Below are positions 45,620-56,556 of a DNA stretch of 64,000 bases, piece after piece. The stretch spans positions 1,302,001 through 1,366,000 of the forward strand of contig NZ_JAHSTY010000001.1 in assembly GCF_019145355.1 (NCBI RefSeq), read 5' to 3'. This DNA is from Pseudomonas azadiae (GTDB lineage: Bacteria > Pseudomonadota > Gammaproteobacteria > Pseudomonadales > Pseudomonadaceae). Position 1 is the stretch's first letter, and every line of letters begins with the position of its first letter. The notes under the pieces are model-generated. The model ran no database searches. It worked only from the letters and a program-made list of their open reading frames with translations, and was not told the origin of the DNA. A program made the position numbers and the translations under genes.

Positions 45620-46558
45620 TCAGGCCAAGGCTGCACGAGCGGCAGCAAAGGCGTCAGGTGTATTGAGGTTGGCCGTCGACACGCCGTCGGCGCAGCGCTT
45701 GTTCAGGCCGGCCAGGACTTTGCCTGGGCCGCACTCGACCAGATCGGTGGCGCCATTGGCGGCCAGGGTCTGCACCGATTCAACCCAGCGTACCGGCTTG
45801 TAGAGCTGCTCCAGCAGGTCGCGCTTGAGGGTGTCGAGGTCGGCAGCCACGGCGGCGCTGACGTTCTGCACCAGCGGGATCTGCGGCGACTGCCAGTTGA
45901 TGGCGGCGATGGACTCGGCAAAACGCTCGGCCGCCGGGCGCATCAGCTCGCAGTGCGATGGCACGCTTACCGGCAACGGCAGCGCACGCTTGGCGCCACG
46001 CGCCTTGCAACCTTCGATGGCGCGCTCGACCGCCGCCTTGGCACCCGCGATGACCACTTGGCCAGGGGAATTGAAATTCACCGCGCTGACCACTTCGCCC
46101 TGCGCGGCCTCGGCACAGGCTTGGATGACCACCGCGTCGTCCAGGCCCAGGATCGCGGCCATGCCGCCCTGCCCGGCCGGAACGGCTTCCTGCATCAATT
46201 GGCCACGACGCTCGACCAGCTTGACCGCCTCGCCGAGGGTCAGGCTGCCCGCCGCCACCAGGGCGCTGTACTCGCCCAGGCTGTGACCGGCCACGAATGC
46301 CGGGCGCGCGCCGCCTTCGGCCAGCCACAAGCGCCACAGGGCGATCGAGGCGGTCAGGATGGCCGGCTGGGTTTTATCGGTTTGATTGAGCTGCTCTTCC
46401 GGCCCGTTCTGGGTCAGCGCCCACAGGTCGTAACCCAAAGCGTCGGAAGCTTCCTTGAAGGTATCCAGGATCAGCGGATATTGCGCGCCCAGCTCGGCCA
46501 ACATGCCGAGGGACTGCGAACCCTGCCCTGGAAAGACGAATGCGAGGGATGTAGACAT
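45620..46558 (-). CDS. fabD: Malonyl-CoA:ACP transacylase
   Basis: A 312-residue enzyme loading malonate onto ACP. The nucleophile is in GHSLGEYSALVAAG, with the oxyanion GQGSQ in FVFPGQGSQSLGM and the conserved His in VSVPSHCELM. ATG at 46558; longer frame upstream is spurious. Confidence 0.98.
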   Translation of the reverse strand: MSTSLAFVFPGQGSQSLGMLAELGAQYPLILDTFKEASDALGYDLWALTQNGPEEQLNQTDKTQPAILTASIALWRLWLAEGGARPAFVAGHSLGEYSALVAAGSLTLGEAVKLVERRGQLMQEAVPAGQGGMAAILGLDDAVVIQACAEAAQGEVVSAVNFNSPGQVVIAGAKAAVERAIEGCKARGAKRALPLPVSVPSHCELMRPAAERFAESIAAINWQSPQIPLVQNVSAAVAADLDTLKRDLLEQLYKPVRWVESVQTLAANGATDLVECGPGKVLAGLNKRCADGVSTANLNTPDAFAAARAALA

Positions 46559-46684
46559 GTAACAAGCCCCTAATGATCTGGTCGTCAAAAATGCGCACGC
46601 CTACGGTGGGCGCGCACGAAACTGACAGATTGGATGGTCAATTGAACTGGCCGGTCACATTTAAGCACTCCCGGGCCGATTCGC

Positions 46685-47695
46685 CTAAGGCAACAGGTCC
46701 TCGAGACGGCCGCGCAAGCGTTGCGGCAGGTTTTCCTGGATCTCGATCACGGCCCGTGCAATCGCGCTTTGAAAGCCCTCGACGCCTGCCGAGCCATGGC
46801 TTTTTACGACGATGCCCTGCAACCCCAGGAAACTCGCGCCATTGTGCCGCGCCGGCGCCAGGTCGGCCTGCAGGCGGCGCATCAACGGCAGCGCCAGGGC
46901 GCCGACCAGGCGCGACGCCAGGTTCTGCTTGAACAAGGCTTCGATACGCGTGGCAATCATGGTCGCCAGGCCTTCGCTGGACTTGAGCAGGATATTGCCG
47001 ACAAACCCATCGCACACCACCACATCGGCTTCGCCCCGGTACAAACCGTCACCTTCGACAAAACCGATGTAGTTCAAGCCCCGCGCGCCCTGTAACAACG
47101 CAGCGGCAAGCTTGACCTGCTGATTACCCTTGATGTCTTCGGTGCCGATGTTCAGCAAGGCCACCCTGGGGCGGGCCACGCCCAGTGCTTCGGCGGCCAC
47201 CGAGCCCATCACGGCGAACTGATACAGGTGCTCGGCACTGCAATCGACGTTCGCCCCGAGGTCCAGCAACTGGCAATAGCCGCTCTGCGTCGGAATCGCC
47301 GCCACCATCGCCGGCCGGTCAATGCCGGGCAAGGTCTTGAGCACAAACCGCGACAATGCCATCAAGGCCCCGGTATTGCCGGCGCTGACACAGGCCTGCG
47401 CCTTGCCGTCGCGCAACAGCTCCAGGGCCACCCGCATCGAAGAATCAGGCTTGCCACGCAGGGCGGTCGCCGGCTTTTCATCCATGGTGATGGTTTCGCT
47501 GGCCGGCGTAATCGTCAGGCGCGCGCGATCCACCGCCGGATGGCTGGCAATCAATGCTTCAAGTAAGGAGGGTTGACCGACAAGGGTCAGGTGCAGCGAG
47601 GGTGTTGCAGCCAGGCTGGCAATGCAGGCCTGAACAATGCTGCGGGGACCGAAGTCCCCGCCCATTGCGTCTATCGCGATGACTAGAGCAGACAA
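46685..47695 (-). CDS. plsX: Phosphate acyltransferase
   Basis: A 336-residue enzyme making acyl-phosphate for phospholipid synthesis. It opens [17 protein letters not shown] and contains [36 protein letters not shown] and [18 protein letters not shown]. Directly follows rpmF (4 nt). Confidence 0.97.
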   Translation of the reverse strand: MSALVIAIDAMGGDFGPRSIVQACIASLAATPSLHLTLVGQPSLLEALIASHPAVDRARLTITPASETITMDEKPATALRGKPDSSMRVALELLRDGKAQACVSAGNTGALMALSRFVLKTLPGIDRPAMVAAIPTQSGYCQLLDLGANVDCSAEHLYQFAVMGSVAAEALGVARPRVALLNIGTEDIKGNQQVKLAAALLQGARGLNYIGFVEGDGLYRGEADVVVCDGFVGNILLKSSEGLATMIATRIEALFKQNLASRLVGALALPLMRRLQADLAPARHNGASFLGLQGIVVKSHGSAGVEGFQSAIARAVIEIQENLPQRLRGRLEDLLP

Positions 47696-47699
47696 GTGA

Positions 47700-47882
47700 T
47701 TACTCGTCAGCGCCCTTGTCGATCACTTTACGGCCACGGTATACGCCTTCTGGCGATACGTGGTGACGCAGGTGAACTTCACCGGTGGTCTTTTCCACGG
47801 ACAGGGTGCTAGCCTCGAGAGCGTCGTGCGAACGGCGCATGTCACGGGCGGAGCGGGATTTTTTGTTCTGCTGAACAGCCAT
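47700..47882 (-). CDS. rpmF: 50S ribosomal protein L32
   Basis: A 60-residue basic protein, [20 protein letters not shown] at the start and [13 protein letters not shown] at the end. The zinc-binding cysteines of some L32 forms are absent, so this is the cysteine-free type. Confidence 0.98.
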
Positions 47883-47895
47883 AATTGATTAACTC

Positions 47896-48426
47896 CTAAA
47901 CGTTTGGGTCACGCTTTAACTGCGCCAATACACTGAACGGGTTGGACCGCGTTACCTCGTCCTCGCTCGGTTCGGGCTCGTCATCGAGGCCCGCCGGCTG
48001 CTGGCATTCTTCCGGATGATGAGCAGGCACAATGGGCAAGGCGAGCAGAAGCTCCTCCTCGATCAGTGCATGCAGATCCAAAGGATCTTCGCCCAGTTCC
48101 AGCACGTCATAACCTTTCGGCAACGACTGGGTATTCGCACCCTCCTTCACCACGGCATAACTGCACTCGCTGTGGATCGGCAGGGTGACCAGCTCAAGAC
48201 AACGCTGGCAAACCATTTTGACTTCGGTGTCGATAAGGCTGTGGATCACCACAGATTTACGTTCATCTCGTTCAAAAACGAATTTGGCCTGGACCGCACC
48301 GACAGTGTCGGAAAGCGAGTCGCAGAGTCTCTCCAAATCGGCCAGCGGCAATTCACCTTGAAGGGAAGTGCCACGGTCAGCCAATTTGCGCGGGTCAACG
48401 TGAGGTGGAATCGGGTCATTCAACAT
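47896..48426 (-). CDS. yceD: YceD-family (DUF177) protein
   Basis: A 176-residue protein, the usual partner of rpmF, linked to 23S rRNA accumulation. It contains VKMVCQRCLELVTLPI and HHPEECQQPAGLD, with two CxxC/C cysteines. The ATG at 48426 (MLNDPIPPHVDPRKL) is preferred to one eight codons upstream. Confidence 0.93.
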   Translation of the reverse strand: MLNDPIPPHVDPRKLADRGTSLQGELPLADLERLCDSLSDTVGAVQAKFVFERDERKSVVIHSLIDTEVKMVCQRCLELVTLPIHSECSYAVVKEGANTQSLPKGYDVLELGEDPLDLHALIEEELLLALPIVPAHHPEECQQPAGLDDEPEPSEDEVTRSNPFSVLAQLKRDPNV

Positions 48427-48531
48427 AGGCGCAGCATTATAGGGATGCACCCGGCCATGTCAAAGGAAATTCAGCCCTGTGCGTCAGCCGGTCGCCCCGC
48501 TAGAATCCGTGGCCGCCCAGAGGAGACGCCC

Positions 48532-49110
48532 ATGCTGCCTTTATTACTCGCATCCAGCTCGGTTTATCGCCGGGAATTGCTCAGCCGCCTGCACTTGCCG
48601 TTCATCTGCAGCTCGCCGGATATCGACGAAAGCCATCGCGAACATGAATCCGCCGTGGAGCTGGTCAAGCGCCTGGCCGAACAGAAGGCGCGGGCATTGG
48701 CTGCCAGTCATCCTGGGCACCTGATCATCGGTTCGGATCAGGTCGCCGCGCTGGAAGGCCGCATTATCGGCAAGCCCCACACCTTCGAGAACGCCCGTGA
48801 ACAACTGCTGGCCGCGAGTGGCAAGCGCGTGAGCTTCCTCACCGGGTTGGCGCTGCTGAACAGCGAGACGGGGCACTGCCAGGTCGACTGCGTTCCTTTT
48901 ATCGTGCACATGCGCGAACTGGATGTGGAACGCATCGAACGTTACCTGCGGATCGAGCAGCCGTATGACTGCGCGGGCAGTTTCAAGGCCGAAGGGTTGG
49001 GCGTGAGCCTGTTCCAGGGTACTGAAGGGCCGGATGCGACCAGCCTGATTGGGCTGCCCCTGATTCGACTGGTGGATATGCTGCTGGCTGAAGGCGTACA
49101 CATCCCTTAA
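48532..49110 (+). CDS. maf: Maf-family nucleotide pyrophosphatase (YceF type)
   Basis: A 192-residue Maf protein, predicted to hydrolyse m7GTP. The ASSSVYRRELLSRL, GSDQVAALEGRIIGKP and YDCAGSFKAEGLGV segments are the family signature. AGGAGA precedes the ATG. It is divergent from yceD. Confidence 0.95.
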   Translation: MLPLLLASSSVYRRELLSRLHLPFICSSPDIDESHREHESAVELVKRLAEQKARALAASHPGHLIIGSDQVAALEGRIIGKPHTFENAREQLLAASGKRVSFLTGLALLNSETGHCQVDCVPFIVHMRELDVERIERYLRIEQPYDCAGSFKAEGLGVSLFQGTEGPDATSLIGLPLIRLVDMLLAEGVHIP

Positions 49111-49127
49111 GCCCACAACAAAACTAA

Positions 49128-49216
49128 TGTGGGAGCTGGCTTGCCTGCGATAGCGGTAGACCAGTCACTCTCCATGTCGACTGATCCACCGCTATCGCGG
49201 GCAAGCCCGCTCCCAC
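49128..49216. repeat. REP pair (BIME)
   Basis: Mixed-arm REP pair: TGTGGGAGCTGGCTTGCCTG on the left and a CGGGCAAGCCCGCTCCCAC arm on the right, between convergent genes. Confidence 0.9.
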
Positions 49217-49240
49217 TGTTGGAACGATGCGTTTCTTAGA

Positions 49241-50224
49241 TCAGCGCAAGGTCGGGCCCTGGAAGCCCATGTACAACGCCAGCTTCTCGGCCACGCTGGC
49301 GCCGAGCTTCTTGGAGAAGCGATCAAACGGCGATTCCTCAACCGTAAAGTCCACCAACTCCTTCTCGCCCACCACATCCCGCGCCACCGAACTGGCACTG
49401 CCCAGGCCGTCGATCAAGCCCAGCGGCAACGCCTGCTCGCCGGTCCAGACCAGCCCGGAAAACAGTTCCGGATGGTCTTTATCCTTCAACCGATCACCGC
49501 GCCCCTGTTTCACGCTGGCAATGAACTGACGATGGGTGGTGTCGAGCACGCCTTGCCAGAACTGGGTTTCATCGGCTTTCTGCGGCTGGAACGGGTCAAG
49601 GAACGCCTTGTGCTCGCCCGAGGTGTAGATGCGCCGCTCCACGCCCAGTTTCTCCAGGGTGCCGACAAAACCGTAACCGGCCGCCGTCACGCCGATGGAA
49701 CCGACCAGGCTGGCCTTATCGGCGTAGATCTGGTCGGCGGCGCTGGCGATGTAATAGGCACCCGAGGCGCCCAGATCGGAAATCACCGCGTACAGCTTGA
49801 TATCCGGGTGCAGGCCGCGCAGGCGGCGAATTTCGTCATACACATAGCCCGACTGCACCGGACTGCCGCCCGGACTGTTGATACGCAGGATCACGCCTTT
49901 GACCTTGGGGTCTTCGAACGCGGCACGCAGGCTGCCGACGATATTGTCAGCGCTGGCGGGTTCTTTGTCGGCGATCACGCCGCGCACTTCGATCAGCGCA
50001 GTGTAACCGGCGCCGCGGGTCGCGCTTTTTTCCATGTCCATCAGCGGGCTGAACAGCACCAGCAGGGTGATGAGCCAGGTAAACGTCAGCAGCTTGAAGA
50101 AGATCCCCCAGCGCCGCGCACGACGCTGCTCCTGGACACTGGCCAGGAGGGTTTTCTCCAGCAGCTTCCAGCTCTTGTCATCGCCGCTTTCAGCCTTTTC
50201 GGGCGCTTTCCACTCGTCACTCAT
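49241..50224 (-). CDS. sppA: Signal peptide peptidase SppA, short form
   Basis: A 327-residue membrane-anchored S49 peptidase with one N-terminal helix (FFKLLTFTWLITLLVLFSPL). The catalytic serine is in SDLGASGAYYIASAAD, and a lysine is expected in the region before TLEKLGVERR. It degrades cleaved signal peptides. Next upstream is a HAD phosphatase. Confidence 0.93.
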   Translation of the reverse strand: MSDEWKAPEKAESGDDKSWKLLEKTLLASVQEQRRARRWGIFFKLLTFTWLITLLVLFSPLMDMEKSATRGAGYTALIEVRGVIADKEPASADNIVGSLRAAFEDPKVKGVILRINSPGGSPVQSGYVYDEIRRLRGLHPDIKLYAVISDLGASGAYYIASAADQIYADKASLVGSIGVTAAGYGFVGTLEKLGVERRIYTSGEHKAFLDPFQPQKADETQFWQGVLDTTHRQFIASVKQGRGDRLKDKDHPELFSGLVWTGEQALPLGLIDGLGSASSVARDVVGEKELVDFTVEESPFDRFSKKLGASVAEKLALYMGFQGPTLR

Positions 50225-50245
50225 GCCATCAACCCCAGCAAAGAC

Positions 50246-50908
50246 TTATTGGGCCCGGCTGAGCCAGGCCTGCAATTCGGAAAAATGATCAATCGTCAGC
50301 CTCGGTTCATAGCGCTGCAAGGCCTCGGCAGACTGGGCGCCATAGCTGACGGCCACGCTGTCCATGCCCGCGTTGCGCGCCATCATCAGGTCGAAGGAGG
50401 CATCCCCCACCATCAAGGCCTGACGCGGCGATACACCGCAATGCGCCACGATCTGCTCCAGCATCAGAGGGTGAGGCTTGCTGGCAGTTTCATCGGCGGC
50501 ACGGGTGATGTCGAAATAATCGTCCCAGCCGTGAGCCTTGAGCACCCGATCCAGCCCGCGGCGGGCCTTGCCGGTGGCGATCGCCAGGTGATAGCCCTCG
50601 GCACGGAACGCATCCAGGGACTGCACCACGCCCTCGAACAGCGGCGAGGGCTCGGCTTCCAGGGCAATGTAGTGAGCGGCGTAGTGCTCACGGAACGCGA
50701 CAAGCTCGGCGTCGCTGATCTCGGGATACAAGCTACGAATCGCCTCAGGCAGGCCAAGGCCGATGATGCCCTTGACCGCAAAGTCGCTGCACAGGTCGAA
50801 ACCCGAGCGGGTCGAGGCCACGTGCATCGATTCGACAATGCGCCCAATGGAATTGGCCAGGGTGCCGTCCCAGTCGAAAATCAGCAGCTTGTAATCAAGG
50901 TGCGACAC
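50246..50908 (-). CDS. HAD-family phosphatase
   Basis: A 220-residue HAD-IA hydrolase. Nucleophile Asp in [13 protein letters not shown], Thr/Ser motif II in [13 protein letters not shown], and motif IV in [16 protein letters not shown]. Phosphoglycolate phosphatase-like; the substrate is unknown. It overlaps the upstream rluC stop by 14 nt. Confidence 0.9.
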   Translation of the reverse strand: MSHLDYKLLIFDWDGTLANSIGRIVESMHVASTRSGFDLCSDFAVKGIIGLGLPEAIRSLYPEISDAELVAFREHYAAHYIALEAEPSPLFEGVVQSLDAFRAEGYHLAIATGKARRGLDRVLKAHGWDDYFDITRAADETASKPHPLMLEQIVAHCGVSPRQALMVGDASFDLMMARNAGMDSVAVSYGAQSAEALQRYEPRLTIDHFSELQAWLSRAQ

Positions 50909-51854
50909 TCAAGCGCTCCACGGTCTTGGCCCACATATCATCGACCGGTGCCTGCAGCTTCAGTTCGCCGCCATCAGGCAGCGGCACGGTGAGCATGTAG
51001 GCGTGCAGGAACAGGCGCTTGCCGCCCAGGTCGCGGATCTCTTTGGAGAAATCCTCGTCGCCGTATTTGGTATCGCCCGCAATGCTGTGGCCCGCATGCA
51101 GGGTATGCACGCGAATCTGGTGGGTACGCCCGGTGACCGGCTTGGCCTCCACCATCGTGGCGAAGTCACCGAAACGACGCAGCACCTTGAACAAGGTCAG
51201 CGCTTCCTTGCCCTCCTCGTCCACTTCGACCATGCGCTCGCCGGAACGCAGGTTGCTCTTCTGCAACGGCGCGCGGACGCTTTTGATCGAGCTGGCCCAG
51301 TTGCCGCGCACCAGCGCCATGTAGCGCTTGTCCACACCATCGCCGCGCAGGGCGGTGTGCAGGTGGCGCAGCATGCTGCGTTTCTTGGCGATCATCAGCA
51401 GGCCGGACGTGTCGCGATCCAGGCGATGGACCAGCTCCAGCTCCTTGGCATCGGGGCGCAACTGCCGAAACGCTTCGATCACGCCGAACGTCAGGCCGCT
51501 GCCGCCGTGGACGGCAATGCCGCAGGGCTTGTTGATCACGATGAGTTTGTTATCTTCGAACACGATCGACGCTTCCAGGCGCTGCAGCAGGCCCTGGGCC
51601 AAGGGCACGGGCTCGTCGCGCTCAGGCACGCGAACCGGCGGCACACGGACGATATCGCCCGCCTGCAGCTTGTACTCAGGCTTGATCCGGCCCTTGTTCA
51701 CCCGCACTTCACCTTTACGCAAGATGCGGTAGATCAAGGTCTTGGGCACGCCTTTGAGCCTGGCCAGGAGAAAATTGTCGATGCGTTGGCCGGCATATTC
51801 CGGCGAGACCTCGAGCAGCTGGACGCTGGGGGTCTGGGGGGCGGTAGTGGTCAT
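50895..51854 (-). CDS. rluC: 23S rRNA pseudouridine synthase RluC
   Basis: A 319-residue RluA-family enzyme, modifying U955/2504/2580 (E. coli numbering). N-terminal S4 domain ([20 protein letters not shown]) and catalytic Asp in [16 protein letters not shown]. It is divergent from rne across a long leader, as in many gamma-proteobacteria. Confidence 0.96.
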   Translation of the reverse strand: MTTTAPQTPSVQLLEVSPEYAGQRIDNFLLARLKGVPKTLIYRILRKGEVRVNKGRIKPEYKLQAGDIVRVPPVRVPERDEPVPLAQGLLQRLEASIVFEDNKLIVINKPCGIAVHGGSGLTFGVIEAFRQLRPDAKELELVHRLDRDTSGLLMIAKKRSMLRHLHTALRGDGVDKRYMALVRGNWASSIKSVRAPLQKSNLRSGERMVEVDEEGKEALTLFKVLRRFGDFATMVEAKPVTGRTHQIRVHTLHAGHSIAGDTKYGDEDFSKEIRDLGGKRLFLHAYMLTVPLPDGGELKLQAPVDDMWAKTVERLSVAP

Positions 51855-51883
51855 GGCGGCGATGATAACAATTTTTTATGGAA

Positions 51884-51912
51884 TTGAAGCACTTAATCAT
51901 TGCTGCTATAGT
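51884..51912 (+). promoter_or_regulatory. Promoter of rne
   Basis: TTGAAG, a 17-bp spacer and TATAGT. A start near 51919 gives a leader of about 695 nt before the rne ATG. Confidence 0.78.
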
Positions 51913-51918
51913 CGCGAA

Positions 51919-52613
51919 CGCCGCCAAAAGCGGCCTGGACAGAGGACTTGCGGCAAACTGCCGGCCCTGACCATCGCAATTCATCAGGACGCGAGGCCGT
52001 CCTACGGGGTGTTAGCCACCTTGGAAGGCTCAGGATTGTAACGAGCGCAGGTGACATGAGGCCTGAAGCGAGTGCGACACGCAGGGTGAATACTCGCGTG
52101 TTGCGCCGATATTTACGGCCAGTTCACAAAGTGCAGTCAGTCCTGGACCAGACCATGGCGAATGCTTCGGAAACAACGCCTGTTAAGAGCTGAGTGAGAG
52201 CGCAATCGCCCACACCTAGTCTTGTTTAGCCATGAGCGTGGACTCCCCATTGGAGAACACGGTAAATGCCAACCCGCTGCGGATTCTGCGCGCGGCAGCA
52301 CCCGAATTATCAGGGATACGTGTAGGGTGGAGATGCACAACCGTCGGACCGTGTAGCACTAGGCTTATATTTAGACGCTTCATCTCGTCCACAGTCGCCG
52401 GTTGATTCCTCCTCCTGACCTTAGCTTTTGTTGAAGTGGTGCCTTTGTCACCACCGCTAACAAGCAGGACGCGTCCGTCGCGATACCGGCCCAATTGGCC
52501 TGTTATTGCTGGACACTGGAGTGGCCAACCACTCTTGACGCACCTGACACCGACCGTGAGAAGTCGTGTGTGCCGAACGCCGTTTCCGGCAGCCCGGAAA
52601 CCGACGGTACAAC
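51919..52613 (+). promoter_or_regulatory. Long rne 5' leader (rne-II-type element)
   Basis: About 700 nt without a protein gene, full of short hairpins (for example GGACGCGAGGCCGTCC and GGTGCCTTTGTCACC). In Pseudomonas a conserved structure called rne-II has been described upstream of RNase E; in enterics the leader lets RNase E cleave its own message. The assignment rests on position; exact helices would need covariance folding. Confidence 0.6.
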
Positions 52614-55600
52614 ATGAAAAGAATGCTGATTAACGCAACCCAACCCGAAGAGTTGCGTGTTGCACTGGTAGATGGCCAACGCCTCTACGACCTGGACATC
52701 GAATCAGGTGCACGCGAGCAAAAGAAGGCCAACATCTATAAAGGCCGGATTACTCGCATCGAACCAAGCCTTGAGGCTGCCTTTGTCGATTTCGGCTCCG
52801 AGCGCCACGGCTTCCTGCCCCTCAAGGAAATCTCCCGCGAGTACTTCAAGAAAGCCCCTGAAGGCCGCGTGAACATCAAGGACGTCCTGAGCGAAGGCCA
52901 GGAAGTCATCGTCCAGGTCGAAAAAGAAGAACGTGGCAACAAGGGCGCGGCCCTGACCACCTTCATCAGCCTCGCCGGCCGCTACCTGGTCCTGATGCCG
53001 AACAACCCACGTGCCGGCGGTATTTCCCGTCGCATCGAAGGCGAAGAGCGCAACGAACTGCGTGAAGCGCTGAACGGCCTGGTCGCCCCTGCCGACATGG
53101 GCCTGATCGTTCGCACTGCCGGCCTTGGCCGCAGCAGCGAAGAGATGCAATGGGACCTCGACTACCTGCTGCAACTGTGGACCGCCATCAAGGAAGCGTC
53201 CCTGGATCGTTCCGCGCCGTTCCTGATCTACCAGGAAAGCAACGTCATCATCCGCGCCATCCGCGATTACCTGCGCCAGGACATCGGCGAAGTGCTGATC
53301 GACAGCGTTGAGGCCCAGGACGAAGCCCTGACCTTCATCCGCCAGGTGATGCCGCAGTACGCCAGCAAGATCAAGCTCTACGAAGACAGCGTTCCGCTGT
53401 TCAACCGTTTCCAGATCGAAAGCCAGATCGAGACCGCTTTCCAGCGCGTGGTCGAACTGCCTTCCGGTGGCTCCATTGTGATCGACCCGACCGAAGCCCT
53501 GGTGTCCATCGACATCAACTCGGCGCGTGCGACCAAAGGCAGCGACATCGAAGAAACCGCCCTGCAGACCAACCTGGAAGCGGCTGAAGAAATCGCCCGC
53601 CAGCTGCGCCTGCGTGACATCGGCGGCCTGATCGTGATCGACTTCATCGACATGACTCCCGCCAAGAACCAGCGCGCCGTGGAAGAGAAAGTCCGCGAAT
53701 GCCTGGAAGCCGACCGTGCCCGCGTGCAAGTCGGCCGTATCTCGCGCTTCGGCCTGCTGGAAATGTCCCGCCAGCGCCTGCGTCCTTCCCTGGGCGAGAG
53801 CAGCGGCATCGTCTGCCCGCGTTGCAATGGCACCGGCATCATCCGTGACGTTGAATCGCTGTCGCTCGCGATCCTGCGTCTGATCGAAGAAGAAGCCCTG
53901 AAAGACCGTACCGCCGAAGTCCGCGCGCAAGTGCCGATCCCGGTTGCCGCGTTCCTGCTCAACGAAAAACGCAACTCGATCACCAAGATCGAACTGCGCA
54001 CCCGTGCCCGTATCGTCATCCTGCCGAACGATCACCTCGAAACGCCGCACTTCGAAGTGCAGCGCCTGCGCGATGACAGCCCTGAAGCCCACAGCGGCCA
54101 GTCCAGCTACGAAATCGCCGCGGCCGCCGCCGAAGTGGAAGAAGTGCAGCCAGCCGCCGCGACCCGCACCCTGGTCCGCCAGGAAGCTGCCGTGAAGACC
54201 GCGCCGGCGCGTGCCAACGCGCCGATGCCGGTTGAAGCCGCCGTTCCGGTCGCCGCTCCGGCCGCGATGCCTGAGCCAAGCCTGTTCAAAGGCCTGGTGA
54301 AGTCCCTGGTCAGCCTGTTCGCCACCAAGGAAGAGCCTGCTGCTCCGGTCGTGGTTGAAAAGCCTGCCTCCGAGCGCCCGGCACGCAACGAAGAACGTCG
54401 CAACGGTCGCCAGCAGAGCCGCAACCGCAACGGCCGTCGTGACGAAGAGCGCAAGCCGCGCGAAGAACGTGCGCCGCGTGAAGAGCGCGCCCCACGTGAA
54501 GAACGTGCACCTCGCGAAGCCCGTGAAGAAACGCCAGCCGTAGCCCGTGAAGAACGTGCACCGCGCGAAGAGCGCGCACCCCGTACCCCGCGTGCTCCGC
54601 GTGAAGACCGCAAGCCACGTGGCGAGCGTGAAGAGCGCGTGCGTGAACTGCGCGAGCCGCTGGACGCCGCCCCAGCCGTTGCCGGTGCCGCCGTCGCTGC
54701 CGAAGAACGCCCTGCTCGCCAGCCGCGTGAAGAACGTGCGCCACGTGAAGAACGTCAACCTCGCGCTCCGCGTGAAGAGCGTCAACCACGTGCCGAACAA
54801 ACCACCGCGGCCAGCGAAGAAGAAGAGCTGTTGACTGGCGAAGAGCAACTGCAGGAAGACGGTCAGGACAACGCCGAAGGCGATCGTCCACGCCGCCGCT
54901 CCCGTGGCCAGCGTCGTCGCAGCAACCGTCGTGAGCGCCAGCGTGATGCCAATGGCAACGTGATCGAAGGCTCAGAAGAAGCCGGCGAACACGCAGAAGC
55001 GGCCAACAACGAACCGACTGGCGCCGAACTGGCTGCCGGCCTGGCCGTTACGCCTGCCGTTGCCAGCACGGTCATCAGCGCACCGGCTGAAGCCCAGGCT
55101 CACGAGCAGGCTGAACGCGCTACCGCCGCTGTTGAAGAAACCGCTGTTGTGCAAACACCTGCTGCCGACACCCCAGTGGCTGAAACGCCGGCTGTTGAAG
55201 CGCCTGTCGCTGAAGCGCCAGTGGTAGAAGCACCGGTTGTCGAAGCAACGACCCCGATCGAAGCGCCCGTCGTTCCGGAAGTGGAAGTTGTACAGACGCC
55301 GCACGCCCAGCCGGAAGTTGAAGTGGCCGCTGCAGAGCCCGCCACCGTGGCTGAGCCTGAGCCAGTGGTTGAAGCACCGGTAGTCGAAGCCGTTCCAGAA
55401 GTGCGTCACGCTTTTGAAGAGAAGCGCGAAGAACAGACCGCCTTCCAATGGACTGCCGAACCTGCCGCTGCGGTTGAAGCGCCCGCCCCTGCCCCCGTGG
55501 TAGAGGAAGCGCCGGCACCGGTTGCCGAGGTCGAAGTTGTCGAGCCTGCCCCGGTGGTTGAGCCCGCTCCGTTCGTAGAACCTGCGCCCGTTGTCGAAGC

Positions 55601-55781
55601 GCCGGTGGAAGCCGAAGTGGTTGCGCCAGTGGTTGAGGCCGCACCGGCCAGCGCCCTGACCGAAAACGGCCGTGCGCCGAACGACCCACGTGAAGTGCGT
55701 CGTCGTCGCAAGGAAGCTGAGGCAGCTGCTGCTGCAGCGGCGGCACGGGAAGCAGAGCACGAGACCAAACCGCTCGTCTGA
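52614..55781 (+). CDS. rne: Ribonuclease E
   Basis: A 1055-residue endoribonuclease. The N-terminal half has an S1 domain (about 35-120), the catalytic aspartates Asp300 ([10 protein letters not shown]) and Asp343 ([11 protein letters not shown]) and the Zn-link CPRCNGTG (Cys401, Cys404). The C-terminal half is a disordered scaffold: repeats of the type EERAPRE at about 610-730, an arginine-rich [17 protein letters not shown] segment near 760-780, and VVEAP-type acidic repeats at 842-1012. ATG at 52614 ([15 protein letters not shown]). Confidence 0.98.
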   Translation: MKRMLINATQPEELRVALVDGQRLYDLDIESGAREQKKANIYKGRITRIEPSLEAAFVDFGSERHGFLPLKEISREYFKKAPEGRVNIKDVLSEGQEVIVQVEKEERGNKGAALTTFISLAGRYLVLMPNNPRAGGISRRIEGEERNELREALNGLVAPADMGLIVRTAGLGRSSEEMQWDLDYLLQLWTAIKEASLDRSAPFLIYQESNVIIRAIRDYLRQDIGEVLIDSVEAQDEALTFIRQVMPQYASKIKLYEDSVPLFNRFQIESQIETAFQRVVELPSGGSIVIDPTEALVSIDINSARATKGSDIEETALQTNLEAAEEIARQLRLRDIGGLIVIDFIDMTPAKNQRAVEEKVRECLEADRARVQVGRISRFGLLEMSRQRLRPSLGESSGIVCPRCNGTGIIRDVESLSLAILRLIEEEALKDRTAEVRAQVPIPVAAFLLNEKRNSITKIELRTRARIVILPNDHLETPHFEVQRLRDDSPEAHSGQSSYEIAAAAAEVEEVQPAAATRTLVRQEAAVKTAPARANAPMPVEAAVPVAAPAAMPEPSLFKGLVKSLVSLFATKEEPAAPVVVEKPASERPARNEERRNGRQQSRNRNGRRDEERKPREERAPREERAPREERAPREAREETPAVAREERAPREERAPRTPRAPREDRKPRGEREERVRELREPLDAAPAVAGAAVAAEERPARQPREERAPREERQPRAPREERQPRAEQTTAASEEEELLTGEEQLQEDGQDNAEGDRPRRRSRGQRRRSNRRERQRDANGNVIEGSEEAGEHAEAANNEPTGAELAAGLAVTPAVASTVISAPAEAQAHEQAERATAAVEETAVVQTPAADTPVAETPAVEAPVAEAPVVEAPVVEATTPIEAPVVPEVEVVQTPHAQPEVEVAAAEPATVAEPEPVVEAPVVEAVPEVRHAFEEKREEQTAFQWTAEPAAAVEAPAPAPVVEEAPAPVAEVEVVEPAPVVEPAPFVEPAPVVEAPVEAEVVAPVVEAAPASALTENGRAPNDPREVRRRRKEAEAAAAAAAAREAEHETKPLV

Positions 55782-55800
55782 CTCCAACCGCTGTAAAAAA

Positions 55801-55832
55801 GCCCCGCCTGAGTGATCAGGCGGGGCTTTTTA
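55801..55832 (+). terminator. Terminator of rne
   Basis: GCCCCGCCTGA and TCAGGCGGGGC arms with TTTTTATT, 20 nt after the stop codon. Confidence 0.92.
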
Positions 55833-55875
55833 TTAGGCCAGACACACTGACCTTCCAGCCTGAAATGCATTCAAC

Positions 55876-55964
55876 TGTGGGAGCTGGCTTGCCTGCGATG
55901 GCGGTGGATCAGCCCCAACTGTTATGGCTGGCATACCGCTATCGCAGGCAAGCCAGCTCCCACA
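55876..55964. repeat. REP pair (BIME)
   Basis: Inverted TGTGGGAGCTGGCTTGCCTG arms between convergent rne and the mobA-like gene. Confidence 0.9.
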
Positions 55965-55965
55965 C

Positions 55966-56556
55966 TTAGACAGGGGCGAAATTCAAGGAACGGGGCAAAT
56001 CGACATCCCAAAGCACGCCGGGGTCGTTCACCTGCACCTGCGTCACCGCAGCCTTGGCAAACAGAGGCCTGGCCCCACGATCCCCGGTCAACCCCATCAA
56101 GCCCGACCCAAACGCACGACCAAACGCCACAGGATGACCATACCGACCCTCCTGCACCGGTACGCTGATGCCACCGTCCTCCAGCCCATCGATCACCCGC
56201 TCAATGCTCGATGGCTGAATAAACGGCATATCCCCCAGCACGACCAGCCAACCGTCCGCAGAGCCGCTGGCGGCCACCGCTGCCGCAATACTCTCGCCCA
56301 AACCGGCCGAGCGCAGCAGCAGCACTTCGCAGCCATACGCCTTGGCCAATCGAATGACTTCCGTTCGCTCCGGTGATGTCACCACCCAACGCCTTGCGAT
56401 GCGCACCGGCAGGTTCACCAGCACCTGCTCGATCACCGGCCGAATCATGCCATCCAGGCCGGCACAATCAGCCAACAATTTATCCCGATCTGCCCCCGCT
56501 GCGGCGCGGAAACGACTGCCCTGCCCCGCCGCCAGCACAATCGCCGTCACCGTCAC
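55966..56556 (-). CDS. MobA/MocA-like nucleotidyltransferase
   Basis: A 196-residue nucleotidyltransferase with the NTP-binding motif AIVLAAGQGSRFRAA and WLVVLGDMPFI. Paired with xdhC (4-nt overlap), it probably makes the cytosine dinucleotide form of the molybdenum cofactor for xanthine dehydrogenase-type enzymes (MocA role). Confidence 0.85.
   Translation of the reverse strand: MTVTAIVLAAGQGSRFRAAAGADRDKLLADCAGLDGMIRPVIEQVLVNLPVRIARRWVVTSPERTEVIRLAKAYGCEVLLLRSAGLGESIAAAVAASGSADGWLVVLGDMPFIQPSSIERVIDGLEDGGISVPVQEGRYGHPVAFGRAFGSGLMGLTGDRGARPLFAKAAVTQVQVNDPGVLWDVDLPRSLNFAPV

Noticed and set aside
51919..52613. A small protein gene in the rne leader
   Set aside because: No frame above about 60 codons has a ribosome site or recognisable sequence.
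52704..54848. A 714-codon frame antisense to rne
   Set aside because: GC-rich codon use and the repetitive C-terminal scaffold leave the antisense frame open; its translation is low-complexity and rne is clearly the real gene.
55801..55832. Hairpin after rne considered as a REP fragment
   Set aside because: It lacks the REP core and has a classical stem plus T-run, so it is a terminator.
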